Assembly (NCBI RefSeq): GCF_030272615.1
Contig: NC_081412.1
Coordinates: 140,348,747 to 140,412,746 of the forward strand
Direction: 5' to 3'
Length of the DNA stretch: 64,000 nt
DNA from: Cryptomeria japonica
Taxonomy: Eukaryota; Streptophyta; Pinopsida; Cupressales; Cupressaceae
How positions within the stretch are numbered: position 1 is the first letter of the stretch; every line of letters begins with the position of its first letter. Under the pieces are notes generated by a model. That model was not told the DNA's origin. It saw only the letters and a list, made by a program, of their open reading frames with translations, and did no database searches. This document shows positions 11,419-23,032 of the stretch, in pieces. A program made the translations under genes and the position numbers.

Positions 11419-11459
11419 TGATCAATGAGACATTTTTAGGTGTCTACAACAACATCTAA

Positions 11460-13430
11460 TCATAGACTAACATTTCATAAGAATGATCATGAAACATTTC
11501 ATAAGAATGATCATGAATCATCAACATATAATTCAAGTCATAGTAAACCATTACTAACATTAATAAATTTATTTCAAATAAAATATATTAGAAACCATGT
11601 CCTAGAACATATGAGCATAAATTAGTCCAATAACATAAATTGCATGAATGTATCCATACACAAAGAAACGAAATAAACCACACATAAAGAATAAAAAATA
11701 GTCTAATAATTCAAGGTAACAAGTCTTAGATGCAAGCCATGGAGAGGCACTAAACTCTGATGAGTGCATTTGGTTATCACTCAAATAGAAATGGTACTCC
11801 CTCAAAAAAATTTCTATCATCCTCTGTATTATTGAATTTGCATGTCTATAAACAAGATGAACAAAAATAGCCACCTACACTGAATTGTAGTACAAAAATT
11901 GAATTTCCACTTGTGGAGCAAGAGTATAGTTTTTTGCAAAGTCCGCCACTTATAGTATACTTCCAACTAGAAAATAATTTCTACATGTGTGAATTTGACC
12001 ATCCAACCATCTGGCATGTTGAGAGTGTCTCACATATTTTGGTACAATCTTACTCTTAAATTTTGACATGAATGCATTTACACTAACTTTTTTGTGATTT
12101 GTAGCATCCTAAGTTGTCACCAGACCAATTTATACATGTTGTGCTCTTACTTTAGCACATCTCCCCCTCATCTCGTATCTGGGTTCGTTTAGTGCCTTAA
12201 ACCCAATTTTGGTGCCACATACACCTACCAAATGATCTTATGGGGCTATGTCCTTCTCCTTGGGGCTGATTTGAGGTCCCTGATTGAGAAGGACCAAGGC
12301 ACTAGTGCCCTGGTTCCCCTTAATGGGACCCAATTTTTAAGAGGGGGGTGTGACCTATCACCCCAATGGGAAATAAATTTGGTGGGTGAATGTGACTGTT
12401 AGAGTTCGGCCTAATTGGTAAATTGACCTATATCATCATATTTACAAATATTTAATCAATTCATTTCAATCCTAAGTCTTCCATTCAAGCAATGAATCAT
12501 TCAAGCATTGAAGTGTTCATCATCAAGCATTTTCAGAGGTCTTTAAGGATGCATATTCTTCATTCAATCATTGTGGAGCAACATTATATCATTCATATGC
12601 AAGCATGTGTGTGCGATTAGGGTCTTGTCATGTTCATGCCATTTCATACAACATATGTGATTACATTCAAGAAGCAAAGCATCATTATTAGTATTGCAAA
12701 TCTGAGGTATATCTTTCCATTATTTATTTTAGTATTTGCAATAGTTCATTCAAGGTTAATTCCTAAATTGGGGTTTGACTTGGGCAAACCCTTATTTCCA
12801 ACCTATTTCCCCTTCTTTCTATGTATAGGAAGCAGGTACGAAGCTCCCATCTTCATAATTGACATTATTCACAGAGATGAAGAGATCCCCCTTGGAGTGC
12901 AAAAAGTGTGAAGGAACTGAGTGACCACCATCCCAGTCCCAACATTTTAGGAGCTCTTTCTGGGAGTAGGTCCAAATACTCTTATACTTCTCAGATCTAG
13001 GTTCGTGGCTCAATCCGACGATTGTAGCTCACTGTTTCCGTGTTTTTATCTTCATTCTAGCACATTTTGACTTAATTTCAACATCTTCAACAATTAAATT
13101 TAACTCAAGGGAAAGAAGGGGCACATCTAAAAACCCATTGGAATTAGATCAAAATCTAGATCTATCTAATTCCTATCTTTCCCAATGTAATGGTCCCTAA
13201 ACAAAATTAGCGGTTTTCATACATCTAATGGTAGAAACCCTAATTTTTACCATTGCATGATCAAATCAACATGCTTTCCTACTTTTCCATCCTTTAAAGG
13301 ACACTCAACATTCTATAATCTTTTAACATCCACTAGTTGCTGTCCAAAATCGTTATCAATACTCTCATGCATACATTATCCTAATAATGAAAAATTGCCA
13401 CAACTAGTTCATTCTCTAGAAATACATGAA
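11460..13430. other. Intergenic, no gene recognised
   Basis: AT-rich sequence with only short chance reading frames. A segment around 12140-12420 is GC-richer with runs of C and G (a purine-rich GAGGGGGG near 12340) and could be a worn LTR fragment, but I found no partner copy. Confidence 0.5.
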
Positions 13431-14802
13431 CTTAAATAAAAAAATTGCCCATTAGATATTTCACAAAATAAACCTACAAACTCCTTGATTGTTTCAAGTG
13501 GCATATCAATACAACATTCTTGTATAAGCATGTTAGTATGCAAAGTACAATGTATATGAGAAAAAACATCATAATAATAATGAAATTACACATGCGTTTT
13601 ACAATAATAAGAGATCCATTTCTTATTAATTTTCACGTACCAAGGGTTACATTTTTCAAGCGATCTTTGACTTATGGTGATATTTCTAAGTAACATAAAA
13701 TCATCCAATTTTTTTCTATAAATTCAGTTTGAGTTGTGTATAATAGGTGTTTTGGCTAAGGATCACTAATTTTGGACCTCAATCTTAGTTTTAAAACATC
13801 TCTAGCATTAGATGATACCCTTGTATTATCATGCCAATACTTTTCAATCAAAGATTTGATTTCAATATTCAATTTCACATTAGACCTTGGGAGTTGACCA
13901 CTAAAACTCCAACATTGTTGATTATGATCATTTTCAATACTTTCTCTTCTCTTTGCTACTCTTACCAATGTTTTAGGATGCATCTTTAAAATTCCACTAA
14001 TGTTGATTAACATTCTTTTATTTAAAGTTGTTTTATTCACTGTAGCAGTTTTTATAGCTCATCATGTTGCATTCTTATGTTTAACTTTAGATTGACTTTT
14101 TTTTTCAATGGACTTAATGAAACTTGCAAAATTAGACATAGCATGCTTAAGTGATTCATCTTTTTTTGTTGGTTTCACAAAAATGCCTAAATTTTTCATT
14201 ACTTTCTCATTTTCCACATTCTCATCAATTGCATCATCAGTTGGCATTAAAATGATAATTTTTTTTTGATAAAAAAATTATTTGGACATTCTATTGGCAT
14301 ACATTCTTATCCGTCTGCAAGAAATATTATTAGGAAGATTATCCAAAACATTAGTTTCAATTTTCAAAAAAATGTTTTCATCTTCAACAACACAAGGATT
14401 TTGGTTTTCACCATGTTCACAAGGATTTTTATTTTCAACATCAAAATGATTTTCATCTTCACCAACACAAGGGATTTCATTTTTAATATCTCTTTGTATC
14501 TTTTTCTCATGAACAATTTTAATCTCACCATTGGTATATCCAACTTCTAATAAATGATCAAGATGAATATCATCTCTAATAATATTTTCCATATCATTCA
14601 AATATGGATTTGAAGAAGTACCTAGATAATCTAAATATGTACTTGGATTTGAGGGTGTAGTAGGATTAGTTTCTATAATCGTATTATCTTCCACACTCAC
14701 ATCTTCCATATTTGCATCATCTACATCCATCACATCCCCTATGCGATGTTCAATTATTTCTTCTTCAGCTTTTGTGGATCCAGATGCATCAATTTTATTC
14801 AT
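13430..14802 (-). pseudogene. Decayed transposon-type ORF of unrecognised family
   Basis: One minus-strand frame runs from an ATG at 14802 through stops near 14278 and 14062 to 13756. It then continues after a frame change to about 13440. The first 170 residues are acidic, Asn/Glu-rich and repetitive (E-N-K-N-P-C, E-N-Q-N-P-C). The C-terminal half looks globular: L-I-E-K-Y-W-H-D-N-T-R-V-S-S-N-A-R-D-V-L, then C-N-P-W-Y-V-K-I-N, then F-H-Y-Y-Y-D-V-F-S-H-I-H and Cys/His residues. From memory, proteins of this sort are repeated in large plant genomes and are probably transposon-borne, but I cannot name the family. No function is assigned. Confidence 0.45.
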
Positions 14803-14804
14803 TT

Positions 14805-16463
14805 GTCAAATCCTCATTCTTCTATTTCTTTGTCGTTTTACCTCCTTCTCTCTTTGTGCTTGAATTTCCTCAAGGGTCACGACCCTTCTTTCTTTCCTCT
14901 TTTGACGTTGTTTATATCACTTGATTAACAAATTTTGACTTTTACTTGATTGAATTCAAAATTTAAAAATATTTTAAATTAATCCTCCTCAAAATGGACC
15001 ATCACATGTACATTTTTCCACTCCAAAGTTCTCCAATGATTGACTCCTTCCAAAATTGGATATAAAATTGCAAGAAAAGAGCATGGACAAGACAAGAATC
15101 ATTAAAAAATGCATAAATAGTCGGTATTGGTTGTACAAGAGAACATGTGAAGTTGTCAAAAATTACTAGTATAAGTACAATAGTCATTTAAAAAATAAAT
15201 TAAAAAATGAAACATGATCCTGCTTACTTTTTCAAATTGAGATCCTGTATCCTAATCAAGACCCCATTTGCTTTTTGCCCGTTTGATTTAAAAAAAAAAA
15301 AAAGGATCCTAATTCCTAAACAAGATCCCAATTAGCATATAAAATCCTTTTTCATGAAATTTGAATTTTCGGTCTAATTTTTTCTTTGGATTTCACTTTA
15401 GAAAAGGGCTTGGAGAAACGATGCTTAGCCTTGGTCCTGGTTTGACCTACAACTTAAAGGCCATGTCAGTGTCCATACAAAATATTGACTTTGGACATAT
15501 ATCTGAAGACCATTTTTGTAAAATTATTTTAATGAAATTAAAACCCATTATAAATTAGAGTGTTTAGATTTCAAATATGTATTTTTTTTAATTGGATTAA
15601 TTTTTTTATTTTAAAAATAATTTATAATGAAAGAGGTCCATAAAATTGAAATAACATGTTTTTTTAAAATAACTTTTTTGTTTTTATTTTTTTTGAAAAA
15701 CAAGTATTATGACATCAAACTAGAGACAATTCTATACACTTAAAAAAAATAAAAAATAAAATGATAAATTTAGGTCAAGTTAGGCTAGCCGTCCATGAGG
15801 GGTTTTCAAAACAAGAATTAGGCCCAATAAAAAATTAACAAAAAGAAATATTAAAAAAATTACAAAAAAATATCCTCATCGATCTTGAGTGTGTTACAAA
15901 TATTTTCACAAAAGGATTAAAACACAAGCATGGTATGCTCTTAAAAAAGTGACTTTTAAATAGAGGGTTTTAGAAATGCCTATTGAAACTTAATTTGTAT
16001 CATTTGGGTATTAAAATAAATTACATATTTGAAAACTATACTTTAAGCACTGCATTTCATATTCTTGACTTTTTTTTAGATTCATTCTTTGAGTGCTTCA
16101 AATTTTTAGGTCAATTGGGATGAATTCTAAAAAGTAGGGTAAACACTTCCATGGTTTGGCCAAAAAGTGACTCAATTACTTGCACACACCCCAAAATATT
16201 TTCAACTTCTATTTGTAGAGCTTAAGATTGCTAAACACATTTTTGAAAATGTTATCAATTGACAATATCTACACACCCCAAAAATGATTCCATTTAGTGG
16301 GTATGAAACACAAAGCATTGTTGTTATAGCCATTAAGCTCATTTAACATTTGCATTTAACTTTCACTATCTACACTCATATATCCATATGTATATGTTAT
16401 TCAATATTATGTACATCAATTGTCCATTTATATAGAGATGATTAGTGTTTAATAAACATTATA
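14805..16463. other. Intergenic, AT-rich, no gene recognised
   Basis: Homopolymer A and T runs and short chance frames only. It ends at the target-site duplication of the next LTR element. Confidence 0.6.
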
Positions 16464-16468
16464 TATAA
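16464..16468. repeat. Target-site duplication, left copy (TATAA)
   Basis: TATAA directly before the left LTR matches TATAA at 24313-24317 directly after the right LTR, exactly the 5 bp expected for LTR element integration. Confidence 0.85.
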
Positions 16469-17701
16469 TTTTAGCATTCTGGTGCATTTTTTATGACCGG
16501 TGAATGATATGGTTGTCATTGTTGGCAACATCATCTTCCAAGTCTTCACAGTCTATCGACAGTAAGTAGACCAGTATACAGAGGTTAACCGGTTAAGCAA
16601 TGTGTAGACAGGGCAAGCAGTGAGTAGATCGACACACAGGAGGTCAACCGACAAGCAGTGAGTAGACCAGCACATAGGAGGTCAACCAGCTAAGCAGTGA
16701 ATAGATCTGTATACAAGAGGTTGTCGGCTAAGTAGATTTTGATCGGTACACCGCCAGAGTATAACCGACAGACTTGGTAACGTTCAGTTAACATCCAGTT
16801 AAACCAACAGTCTTCTCCAGTCAACCGACAAACTTATCATCATGAACGCCTGTCTTGACAGAGATTCCTGGAATGATTTCTGGAGATGGATTTATGGAAT
16901 GGTAACATAATTTTGAATAAAATGGAAAATTGGCGACAAATCCAAAGGGTAAAAAAATCATATAATTCATTTTGCTGAGGTTGTTGTTCATGTGAAAAGA
17001 GATATGGAAAAGTGAACACAGGGGGAGTAGAACAGAGTGCAGAGCTGAGGGACAGAGGACCGATAGAGTGAAGAACCGAGGATCAGTAAATCGGTAGAGT
17101 GTAGAGCCAAAGGTATATTCAGAAAACCAGTGTTGTGCAGAGCAGACACACACCAGTGCAGAAAGAGTATGATTTTTCAGTGTGATCTGATCAAGCTATC
17201 AATAGCCACTCTAGCAGATCATCTTTCTGTTTCTTTTTAACCATTGCAACTAAAATCCCTTAATAGGGTGGACTTTAACAGGTCCCATTGTAAAAATCCC
17301 TTAATCGGGTGTCATCTTAATTGATGAGTCTAAGGCCTTTAACAAGGCTACCTTTAACAGGGTAAAGGAACTGACAGGCCTTAATCAAAACCCCTTAACC
17401 GAGTGGCACCTAATAGTGTCTTTGTAATCTTGTAACAGAGATGGCTCTTCATCGGGCATACTCCAGAAGAGTACAAATTTTGTGAGTTCCTACTCACACC
17501 ATGGTTTTCTCCCATCTTGGGTTTCCACGAGATAAATCTTGTTGTCACTGTGTATCTTTTCATGCATGCATATTCTTCTGCAGTAATTACTTATATTGAT
17601 TAATGTTAAGTTAGTGTAAACTTGAGTTAAAAGTTTTAATTGAGTAAAATCGTTAAAGTGTTGATTCACCCCTCCCCTCTCAACACCGGTTGGTACTAAC
17701 A
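16469..17701 (+). repeat. 5' LTR
   Basis: This is the left long terminal repeat, 1233 bp, alignable end to end with 23033-24312. Its first bases are TTTT rather than TGTT, a probable mutation of the terminal TG. It contains a 38-bp minisatellite (16570-16740) with one unit fewer than the right copy. Confidence 0.92.
16570..16740 (+). repeat. 38-bp minisatellite inside 5' LTR
   Basis: Units vary around GTAGACCGACACACAGGAGG then TCAACCGACAAGCAGTGA. Four recognisable units lie here against five in the right LTR (about 23125-23340), which explains most of the 47-bp length difference between the LTRs. Confidence 0.8.
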
Positions 17702-17703
17702 AT

Positions 17704-17715
17704 TGGTATCAGAGC
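17704..17715 (+). other. Primer binding site, tRNA-Met type
   Basis: TGGTATCAGAGC, complementary to the 3' end of plant initiator tRNA-Met, begins two bases after the 5' LTR. This sets the element's orientation as +. Confidence 0.9.
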
Positions 17716-17759
17716 TCTGGTCCTCTGAAGTGAATCTTGACAACTTGAGGATAAAGATC

Positions 17760-19148
17760 ATGGAAGAATACCGGTACCAGAAGCAGATTGATGAAGCAAA
17801 TGAAATTATTTCTCATCTAAAAGAGAGACTAAGAAAATCTCTTGCAAAAAGAAAGGAACTAGCTCAACAGCTAAATGAGAGTCAGAACATCATAGATCAA
17901 TTCTCTGAACATAGGGGATCTGAAGAAGTTGAAGAAGCAGTCTCAGAACTCATGGAAAAGAATAAGAAGCTGACTGAAGAAATTACACATCTCAAATGAG
18001 GACATGAAAGTCAGGCCCTAAGGATGATTGAGATACTGGAAGCTAGAAGAAATGCTGATGAAAGAAAAAGAGAGCCAAAAGAAGCTTTGTCAAAAGCTGA
18101 AAGAGCCAAAAGGCTTACTAAAGATGCCCTGAGAGAAAATGATGCAATCAAGATTGAAAGAGATGAAGAAATCTAAATTCTCACTTAGGAGAATGAATAC
18201 ATACATAAGCATCTGCATGACAACACGGAAGAAAAGGAGAAGATGATGAAAGAGATTGAACAACTCAAAAGTGAGTTGAAAGCTGAAAATGAGAGAAATG
18301 AGAAGTTGAGTAAATTCAATGAAAGCTCTGAAAAGATAGATAAATAGTTGAAGGCTCAGAGAGGAACAAAGCCAACAACTGGTCTTGGTTACTCTGGTAT
18401 AGGTCCTATGGAAACTGGAGAATCATCTAAATCCAAAAAGATAAAAGATGATAGAAGAAATCATTAAGAAGTGAAAGGTATGAAGTTTCCCAAATCTTCT
18501 TATAATCATTGTGGTAAACCGGGTCATAAGTCTGATGTCTGCAAAAATAAACCAGTTAGTCAAAAGAGGATTTCCACCTTTGATGGTTACTGCCATAATT
18601 GTCATAAGTATGACCACACTTCTTATGAGGGTAAATCTCAATCTAGCAGTATGTCAAATAGAAGAAGATTTAATGGACATTGCTTTACATGCAATAAGTT
18701 TGGACACAAATCTAAAGAATGCAAGTTCAAGTCAAATGTATCAAGATCACCATTCAAACTGATTAGTCCTAATAAAAGGAGTAATCAATTCAATGGCACC
18801 TATTCCACGTGTGGTAATTTTGGTCATGTTGTAGCAAATTGCAGAGTGCGATTGGGGAAGAGAAGTAATTTAGGACCATGGAGGACAACTGGTATGATAT
18901 GTTTCAATTGCCATGAGATCGGTCACTTAGCCAGAGAGTGCAGGAACCGATCCTATAACCGGTCTAAAGACAAGAATCAGTTTAGCAAGAAGAAAGAGAA
19001 AAATAACCTGAAAGGAAAGAAGACAAATGAAGAAGTGAGAAATGGAATGAAAATAACATGGATCAAGAAGGAAGAAAGAAAAGAAGGAGAAGGTCATTCT
19101 AAAACCAAGTCATCATCCATCGGTGATGATAGTTCCTCTTCTAACTAG
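17760..19148 (+). pseudogene. Gag-like ORF: coiled coil plus five CCHC-type zinc knuckles
   Basis: From the ATG at 17760 one frame runs to 19148 with three in-frame stops (near 17997, 18174 and 18346). The first half is a long charged coiled coil rich in Glu/Lys (17760-18350). The second half (from 18471) has five C-x2-C-x4-H-x4-C units. Units three (C-F-T-C-N-K-F-G-H-K-S-K-E-C, about 18681-18722) and five (C-F-N-C-H-E-I-G-H-L-A-R-E-C, about 18900-18941) are intact. Units one and four have Tyr for the first Cys, and unit two lacks the last Cys. A Ser/Lys-rich tail follows. Zinc knuckles bind the element's RNA for packaging. Five is more than the one or two usual for plant Gag proteins. No capsid core was recognised. 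Confidence 0.75.
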
Positions 19149-19448
19149 GCATACCAATGCTCAGGGGGAGCACATATGGTAAGATTACTTTTGAATCCCC
19201 TTAACAAATATAAGGTTATGTCTATTTGCATAATTGAGATGCATAAAAGCTAGTCTAAAAGTTCTTGTTTGAGAAATTCCTTGTGAGTTAATTGTTTGTG
19301 TATCGGTATCGGTAACAAACAACTGGTAAAAGGCAAATCGGTGTAGTTTAAGTTGTAAGTTTCAAAACTAACCATTGTATCATAACGCCGATAAATCTCA
19401 ACAAATAAATAAGGAAATGTCATCACATTTCATTTACCCCGATTTCTT

Positions 19449-22400
19449 GTGAACTTTCTCGAACTCCTATGCGATCAAAGGCGATTGAATCATGCTAGTA
19501 ATATTTATGCGAAAAGTTCAAGCAAAGTGATAGTGGTGTTTGATATTTCTGAGGAGAAGGTATTCAAACCCTGTTTGAGAAAAGCTTGTTTGAAGGTCAT
19601 CATGGTAGCGCCTATATCAACTCCTGTGTTGGTTGAAGCTATCAAAGAACCCCAACTCGAGTTCAATCTGCATCCAATGAAAGCCGATGAGATCGACATG
19701 ACCGGTGCCTTATCATCTGTGCCCTTTGGTGTATTATTGGTTGAAGACATTCGCTCCTACATTCACTGCAAGCTCGAAGAACTTGGAGACAAATTCATTC
19801 AGAATGAATTTAAAGGGTTTTGTGTTAATGATCAGTTGAAGGTAGAATATCTACCTCTAAAGACCAAGGGTTTGTCTAATGTTGTCAATTTTCCCTGATC
19901 AGTTTCATGCCGACTGGGTTAGGTATGTACTGAGTAGAGTTCATGATCAATTTTTGTGGCTGGAAACTCAAGCATCGATCAAGATCACAAAGGATGTGAT
20001 TCAAGGAGTTACAAGGTTTAGTGCAACTGGTGATGCATTAACCCTAAGAACAATTTCATCAACTAAAGTCACCCGGTACTTAACCAAATCTTGATGTGAC
20101 AGTAGAGAAATGACAATTACTCATATTGAGGATGCTGAAGTAAAATTTGCCTCTGTCGTGCTAGGTTATAGGGTATATCAATCAAGCTGAATGAATAGTG
20201 TATCGAGCAGTGCCATACATGCTGCCTATTGAATTATCAAGGAGGATGCAACCTATGATATTTGTGAGATAATCAAAAGCCAATTTATGGTGAACATGGA
20301 AAGAATTAAGAAGGACAAGAAGCAATCCTTCAAATATGGCTCACTACTGGTATGTATATTTTTCTATGTGCAAAATTTTTTCCCCGATAAGGGTAATGTA
20401 GTATGGTCTAAAGAGAAACCTATCATGGTTCAGATAGGTGAAATGATTAGAGATCTAGGAGATAGGTTTGGTGAAACAATGTGGGGATACTTCAAGTAAT
20501 TTCAAATTAGGATGCACAAAAGGGAAAGAATTCCAACTGGTATAGTGCAGAAATACAAAGACAACATTTGCTTTATTGTAGACACAGATTTTTGTATCAT
20601 TCAAGTGGTTCAACTCCAAACCTTTTGGGTTCCACCTATGGGTTATGAGGTTGCAACAAACATTGTTAAAATACATTTCAATATGCTACTATCCAAACCG
20701 GTAGAGTCAAAGGCAAAGAGATTTGGATCCTGTGGGGAGGCAAGCTCCAAAATAAAACAGGAACTTTAGGTGCCAATCATGAAAAGAAAAGTAAGAAGAA
20801 TGATTGATACTCTTGACAAGAAATATGGAGGTGAAGCATCAGGTGCCACTACCTCCATCGGTGCTATTGTACAATCAGGGATCAACCCTAATAAAGATGA
20901 AGAATTAACAAGTGAAAAGAAGAAAGTGTCAAAGACAAAACCCAAGGGGACTGCAACAACCAAGCCTACAACATATACGAAAGAAAAGGATTTAGGTACT
21001 CATGTATCTTCACCAAGTAAAGATAGACCGGTAGGAGTGACTTATTCCAGAAAGAAGAAGAGTGAAGGAAAAGTTGATACAAAGCTCAAAAAAGATGAGA
21101 AAGAGGGTGATATCACTGATATCACTGACACCCAATCAGATGTGGAAATTAAAGAGGCTAGAAGAAGTGGAAGAAACAAATCTCCAATAGTTGATGAATT
21201 GGTCCATGGGATCAAATAATTTGGAGGTTTGTCTGGTGTTGGGAAAATGTATACCCTCAATAATGAAGATAAAAGGAAAATTGAAGAAGCCCTGATTTGG
21301 AACTTGCACAAGTTTTGTAGGACTCCCAGTAAATTATATGAATTAATCGTATTATATTTGTAAGATCAAATTGAAGGGATATGGAAAACAACTCTAGTTG
21401 TTGAGAAAGAACATAGAATAAAATCACTCATGGAAGTGCAACATGATTTAGATCTTGATCAAGCTTCAATAGTGGCTGAAGCATGCATTCAACATTTCAA
21501 GATAAGAAATAGATCTGGGAGAGTGGCAGTAGGTGAAGTTGAAGCAGTGCACGAAGAAGGTTTTTCCTTGTGGAAGAAAATCATGAATCAACAAAAGGAA
21601 GCTGAAGAAGAAATAGCTAAGGAAACAAAACAAGACCAAGGTACAACTGCCCTTGACAAAGAAAAATGTAAGGAAAAAGACTCTACTAAAGGTTTTGATC
21701 TCTTATCAGTTAATGAGATAACAGGAAATGTTGTGTTAGACATTCCTAATCTGACAAAAGATGTCGAGAAACCGGTTCACACTACATCGGTGAAGGAAGT
21801 TGATCAAACTAAGCTTCCCGATCAAGATGAAGTGGCAGTTGAAGACATTCCTTATGAGGATACACCTCACAGAACTTCATTGACACCAAATCCTATTCTG
21901 TCAGAAGAAGGCAAAGAGGGAGAGAAGAAAGTAGAGGATAAGAAATAAATGATGGATACTCCTCTGACAAAGAGGAAGTTAGACTTAGAAAATGAAAGTG
22001 AAAAGAAGAAGGTACAAATCATCACCGCGGCTAGTTCAGAGGTTGAGACTGCAGAAAAGGAAGATGAAGCAAAGGAGGAAGAAGAGGGAGAATCGGTCAT
22101 TCATATAAAGAAAATGACTCCCAAGCAGTTGATGAAACTCTTAGAAAAACTGAAAATTCAAGCTGAAAAGGATAAATTAAGAGCAAAGAAAAAGAAGGCA
22201 AGAATTCTCAATTCTGCCAAGACAATTCTCTCTGACCTAATTTCTGACATTATTGTTGATGATAATGACCCCATCATTGATAAGTTGAGTACTCTTGTTA
22301 CAACAATTGGTTCAGAGGCAACCGATCTAGAGAAGGTTGCAGTAAGGTAATATGAATCAAAGAGAGGAGAAAATTTAATAGAACAAATATTAGTTGGAAA

Positions 22401-22891
22401 AGTTGCCCTCTCCACCCTAATAGAAGAAGTCAAAAATATACTTTAGGAAGTTGGTCAATTACTAGTCAAATCTTCAAGTTTTACCGATTTAATCAGAGAT
22501 CTAGAAGACAAAATAAATCAGAATCAAAAAGAAATTCAAGATCTGATAAGTTTTTTGGATCCTCTTACCAGTTCAACATCAACCTTTACTGGCAAAGGTC
22601 AAACATCTTAATCATGAAATCAAAAGGTTGAAAGAAGAAGACAACAAACAAGGTCTTAGTTTGTCAGAGATACAGTGCTATTTGGCACCAATTATTGACT
22701 TCATGCAAATGAACATTAAAGAAGCAGACCGCCTTATAAGTGAACTTGACTACAAGACAATTGATGATATGGAGGTTTTTATTGTAGTTATGCATGGACA
22801 CTTCACCACCATGAAACAGGTAAAATCTTCATGGGAATCCTCTTTGAAAGTAGCTCAAGAAAATTTCAAGGACCTTTTTGCTTTACTTTGA
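19449..22891 (+). pseudogene. Second long ORF of the LTR element, function unknown
   Basis: A decayed reading frame of about 1,140 codons: frame of 19449 to about 19890, a second frame with several stops to about 22610, and a third to 22891. The N-terminal part looks globular and includes I-K-I-T-K-D-V-I-Q-G-V-T-R-F-S-A-T-G-D-A. Next is a Lys/Thr-rich linker (20770-21219), then acidic low-complexity sequence, then a helical, coiled-coil C-terminus ending before the polypurine tract. No RT, integrase, protease or transposase motif is visible. The layout resembles the intronic ORF at 43935-47137 and the third ORF of the LINE at 58846-60672. Function is not assigned; a particle, chromatin or host-factor role would be speculation. 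Confidence 0.6.
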
Positions 22892-23020
22892 CAAATTATT
22901 TTGTAGTCTTTGCCATTGATGGCAAAAGGGGGAGTTTTGGAGACTTGTACATTGTGAGTTACAAGGGTTAGAAACAGGGGCCAGAACCAACACATTTTTG
23001 TAGTATTTACCACCAATGCC

Positions 23021-23032
23021 AAAGGGGGGGTT
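23021..23032 (+). other. Polypurine tract
   Basis: AAAGGGGGGGTT lies immediately before the right LTR, the expected site for plus-strand priming. Confidence 0.8.

Larger units (their letters stand above)
1276..11451 (-). mobile_element. Ty3/gypsy LTR retrotransposon, Tat-like lineage, decayed, left end outside window
   Basis: Reading on the minus strand the domain order is upstream ORF, gag, aspartic protease, G-patch, reverse transcriptase with RNase H, a second RNase H of the archaeal/plant type, and integrase. RT before integrase defines Ty3/gypsy. The additional RNase H between the pol RNase H and integrase is the hallmark of the Tat clade (Tat, Ogre, Retand). The element is broken by scattered in-frame stops and frame changes, so it is not autonomous. 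A TATA-like stretch (minus strand, about 10295-10310) is followed about 160 bp on by a candidate LTR end near 10140. On the minus strand TGTTGTAG at about 11451 is a candidate LTR start. No matching second LTR was found, so the right boundary is tentative. Confidence 0.85.
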
